This document shows, piece by piece, positions 61,811 to 64,000 of a stretch of 64,000 bases of DNA. The notes under the pieces are model-generated. The model had not been told where the DNA came from and searched no databases. It saw nothing but the letters and a program-made list of their open reading frames with translations. The position numbers were made by a program, and so were the translations under genes. Source of the DNA: Coemansia sp. RSA 922 (lineage: Eukaryota; Kickxellomycota; Kickxellomycetes; Kickxellales; Kickxellaceae). Within the stretch, counting starts at the first letter, position 1, and each line of letters begins with the position of its first letter. The stretch covers positions 16,786 through 80,785 of the forward strand of contig JANBQS010000010.1 in the NCBI GenBank assembly GCA_027577415.1. Direction: 5' to 3'.

Positions 61811-61839
61811 CATGCCGCAGCAACTGTTGCTGCGGCATG
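61811..61839. repeat. 29-bp perfect palindrome
   Basis: Arms CATGCCGCAGCAAC and GTTGCTGCGGCATG around a single T. It is GC-rich in an AT-rich region, 400 bp upstream of the 62245 gene. Confidence 0.85.
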
Positions 61840-61900
61840 CCTTTTCTGCTTTTGTCGCACCTATTTTTGGTTTGTTAGAAAGCAGCTTTTTTACGTTTCT

Positions 61901-61921
61901 AGCTCAAAGGTACGTCATAGG
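61901..61921 (+). promoter_or_regulatory. CAAAG/CRE-like element, group C promoter
   Basis: GCTCAAAGG then TACGTCATAGG, about 325 bp before the 62245 ATG. Confidence 0.55.
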
Positions 61922-61969
61922 GATTGGAAACAATCTCAAAGCATCCAAGCAGCTTTGTAGCATTTCTTA

Positions 61970-61997
61970 GCTCAAAGGTTCAAATGTACGTCATAGG
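61970..61997 (+). promoter_or_regulatory. CAAAG/CRE-like element, group C promoter, second copy
   Basis: GCTCAAAGGTTCAAATG then TACGTCATAGG, about 250 bp before the 62245 ATG. Confidence 0.55.
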
Positions 61998-62121
61998 AAG
62001 TGCAATTTATTTTACAGTCTCAAAAGTCGCGTGTTTGCCTATTTTTTTGTTGGGGATTTGGCCTACTTGATGGCCAGAAAAATATCCTTCAAAAGGCTTC
62101 GTTCGAGAAAACCAGGAAGAC

Positions 62122-62128
62122 ATAAAAA
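62122..62128 (+). promoter_or_regulatory. TATA-like box of the 62245 gene
   Basis: GACATAAAAAGCAGCCC, 123 bp before the ATG; the 63910 gene has GACCTATAAAAAGCGATCC at the same distance. Confidence 0.55.
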
Positions 62129-62244
62129 GCAGCCCTTCCTGTCTTCTTCAACACACTTTTTCCCTTGTTTTTTTTCACAATTATCTCTACTAGGATTTTA
62201 GCACTTTTATTGGATACTATTCACTAGGCTTTTTTAGTAGCAAA

Positions 62245-62667
62245 ATGCCAACATCTGTGTTCTACGAGGAAGGTATTAACAGTAGGGATGACTTAGAAGC
62301 CCTACTTAATCGCTCTACTGGGTATCAATTGGCAGCTGTAGTATTTGGAAAAAAGGACGACCCTATGTTCCACATTCTGTCTGAAGCTGTCAAGGCTACT
62401 AATTGCGCGCTTGAGGCAGAAGACGTATGCATGCTTGAAGTCACGAAAATGACGGAGTATGTAATTGGATATATAAATGGCAGCAGCGCAAAGTGTATCG
62501 TTTTTGTAAAAAATTATGCTACTGCAACTTCTGAAGATAAATGGAGGGTACGTAGTTTTTACGGAATTCTATGTGGGAAAATACTTGCCAATAATGGTGC
62601 AGTTGACCTGCTTAGTGCAAGAACTATAGAAGCTAACGGCGACCGCACTATCGAGGTGTTTTCATGA
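62245..62667 (+). CDS. Group C small protein (140 aa), unknown function
   Basis: A complete 140-residue frame starting M-P-T-S-V-F-Y-E-E. Mixed alpha/beta, no signal peptide or membrane span, no known domain. The first 30 residues align with the start of the partial gene at 63910 (M-P-x-x-x-F, S-R/K-D/K-D-L, L/F-A-A-V). The beta-strand-like I-V-F-V-K-N and the end T-I-E-V-F-S are the most hydrophobic parts. The promoter regions of the two genes align for more than 250 bp. Function unknown. Confidence 0.65.
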   Translation: MPTSVFYEEGINSRDDLEALLNRSTGYQLAAVVFGKKDDPMFHILSEAVKATNCALEAEDVCMLEVTKMTEYVIGYINGSSAKCIVFVKNYATATSEDKWRVRSFYGILCGKILANNGAVDLLSARTIEANGDRTIEVFS

Positions 62668-63640
62668 TCAGCATATATGTTAGTTGACCCTATGCTCCAA
62701 TGCACACTGTCAAGTGCGCCTACTATTAGTTATTTGTTATGATTGGCGATTGCGGCACTCGCATAAACCTCCCAGGAAGCAAGGTCCACAAATGCCAGCC
62801 CAATGGCAAAGAAGGCGCTAGCGGACAAGACAAGAAAACCTAAACAGTAAAGCTATAGGTGTCAAGGGTATAAAAGGAAGGGAGGCGCTTAACGCGATCC
62901 CGCCTTTGGAGCTCTTTGAGAGAAATAAATTACACCAGCTACAACACATTTCTTACTCTGCCATGCTTTTAGAAATAAACTGTACACGCCATATTATATC
63001 TTGCAATAATGCAGTGCCGACATTATTGCATTTTCCGGTTATCTACACAGGATGAAAACACAGGATTCCCTAGCGAGCCAGAGCGCAGAGGAGGCCATAC
63101 ACAGTATCCAAAACTTGTGTTTGCACGTAGCCAACATGGGTGACAATGTTGCTGTGGATTTAACCTCGGTAAATTCGGCACCTGACATACTGTAGACCAG
63201 GACTAGATATAGAACTGTGCATTACATATACTTTTCTGACAGTTTGTGACCAGCTCTCTCTGAGGCTAACCACAATCAATCTAGTCATCAATCTTTGCGT
63301 AGTAGCCAAGTTTGCAAAAAAAAAAATAGCATTTAAATACCAATGTGGATGGAGACAAGGCGGTAGCATTCACTCTTTCTTGGCTCAAAGAGAAGTATTT
63401 TCTGTTGAAAACGTGGGCAGCGACAATGGCTTTTTTCAAAGGGGCCTAGCTTTGCTTAAAGAAAATGGAAACATGCAAAGCATCTTTATGGCCTTTGTTT
63501 GGATTCTCTTTTGCTCATTGTTTTTCCCGTGTTTCAAAGAGTCCTTTTGAATGTTTCCAATAATGACGTAGCATACATAGTGCTTCTTTGGAAGTGCAAT
63601 TTATTTTAGAGCCTCCTAGCAGCATGTTTCAGCTGCTCTT
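62668..63640. other. Intergenic between the two group C genes
   Basis: No gene seen until the promoter similarity begins near 63560. A TGACGT word at 63566 resembles the CRE-like elements of the region. Confidence 0.4.
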
Positions 63641-63669
63641 TGTTTAAAGGTTCTAAAATACGTAATAGG
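63639..63669 (+). promoter_or_regulatory. CAAAG/CRE-like element, group C promoter
   Basis: GTTTAAAGGTTCTAAAATAC then GTAATAGG; counterpart of 61970-61997 with one changed base in the CRE-like part. Confidence 0.4.
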
Positions 63670-63788
63670 AATCAGACATTTTTTTAAAGTCACAAAGCCG
63701 CGTGTTTGAAAATTTTTTCTTGGGGGTTTGGTGTCCTTGGTGGGCGGGAATATTTAGGAAGGCCTCGTTAGGGTAAATCTGGGAGACC

Positions 63789-63796
63789 TATAAAAA
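63789..63796 (+). promoter_or_regulatory. TATA box of the 63910 gene
   Basis: CCTATAAAAAGCGATCC, 121 bp before the ATG. Confidence 0.6.
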
Positions 63797-63909
63797 GCGA
63801 TCCTTTTCTGCCCACCTCAACACATTTTTATTCGCCATATTCACACATCATTCTCTATTGGTATTATAGCATTTTTTGAATACTACTCACTAGCCATTTC
63901 AACAGTACA

Positions 63910-64000
63910 ATGCCCGTAATTGAGTTCAATGGTAAGGCTGAAAGCAAGAAGGATTTAAATAATATCTTTGTTGGCAACGATTATAATTTTGCTGCAGTGA
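63910..64000 (+). CDS. Group C small protein, cut by window end
   Basis: Only the first 30 codons are in the window: M-P-V-I-E-F-N-G-K-A-E-S-K-K-D-L, then I-F-V-G-N-D-Y-N-F-A-A-V. It aligns with the 62245 protein and shares its promoter (GGGGGTTTGG, TATAAAAAGC, CTCAACACATTTTT and the A/C-rich leader ending at the ATG). The remainder is beyond the edge. Confidence 0.65.
   Translation, partial: MPVIEFNGKAESKKDLNNIFVGNDYNFAAV

Noticed and set aside
1..64000. tRNA and rRNA genes.
   Set aside because: No A-box/B-box pair with a cloverleaf or rRNA core sequence was recognised by eye; tRNAscan would be decisive.

Overview
The window looks like nuclear DNA of an early-diverging, zygomycete-type filamentous fungus, most probably Kickxellomycotina (Coemansia/Linderina-like). 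The evidence is almost intron-free housekeeping genes, two GH18 chitinases with CBM19-like tails, a Cdc3-type septin, an Erg25-type oxidase, and F-box-like/LRR and Myb/SANT protein families (several of them decayed). The order-level placement is inference from family content; no search was run. No rRNA, tRNA or CRISPR array was recognised by eye.

Housekeeping blocks. (1) 0.87-6.1 kb, all minus: mitochondrial aspartate aminotransferase, COG1, Wss1-type protease. (2) 11.3-15.8 kb: TRAIP-like RING protein, a small Cys-rich protein, a Lys-rich protein, a VanZ-like protein, UDP-GlcNAc pyrophosphorylase. (3) 26.9-30.0 kb: FSH1-type hydrolase, methylcrotonoyl-CoA carboxylase beta subunit, FMP32/CCDC90-type protein. 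(4) 37.7-47.1 kb, all minus: septin, two paralogous multi-membrane-span proteins, ERG25, an active-type chitinase and a tandem paralogue lacking the catalytic Glu. UAP1 (chitin precursor) and the chitinases point to cell-wall turnover; septin and COG1 to growth and trafficking.

Accessory islands lie between these blocks (0-0.5, 6.2-11.1, 15.9-26.5, 30-37.5, 47.4-64 kb). They are AT-rich and full of repeats and pseudogenes: a mariner-like transposase with two altered catalytic positions, FunK1-kinase-like remnants, F-box/LRR remnants, Myb remnants and a DDX11/CHL1 helicase pseudogene. Scattered through them are at least 13 small genes of 105-215 residues in three unrelated groups: A (aromatic N-terminus Y-Y-Y-A, core D-V-F-hydrophobic-x-F-G), B (tandem triplet at 6.5-9.9 kb plus a larger member at 22 kb) and C (62.2 and 63.9 kb).

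The main discovery candidate is this set of small genes. Their proteins diverge strongly, but their upstream regions are alike: a strong TATA box 80-125 bp before the ATG, duplicated upstream modules up to 1 kb long, and a recurring bipartite element combining a CTTTG/CAAAG part with a CRE-like CGTCATAGG part. Several copies are broken (A20-tract frameshift, lost start codon, 5' truncation). This looks like a rapidly turning-over, co-regulated, lineage-specific family system of unknown function.
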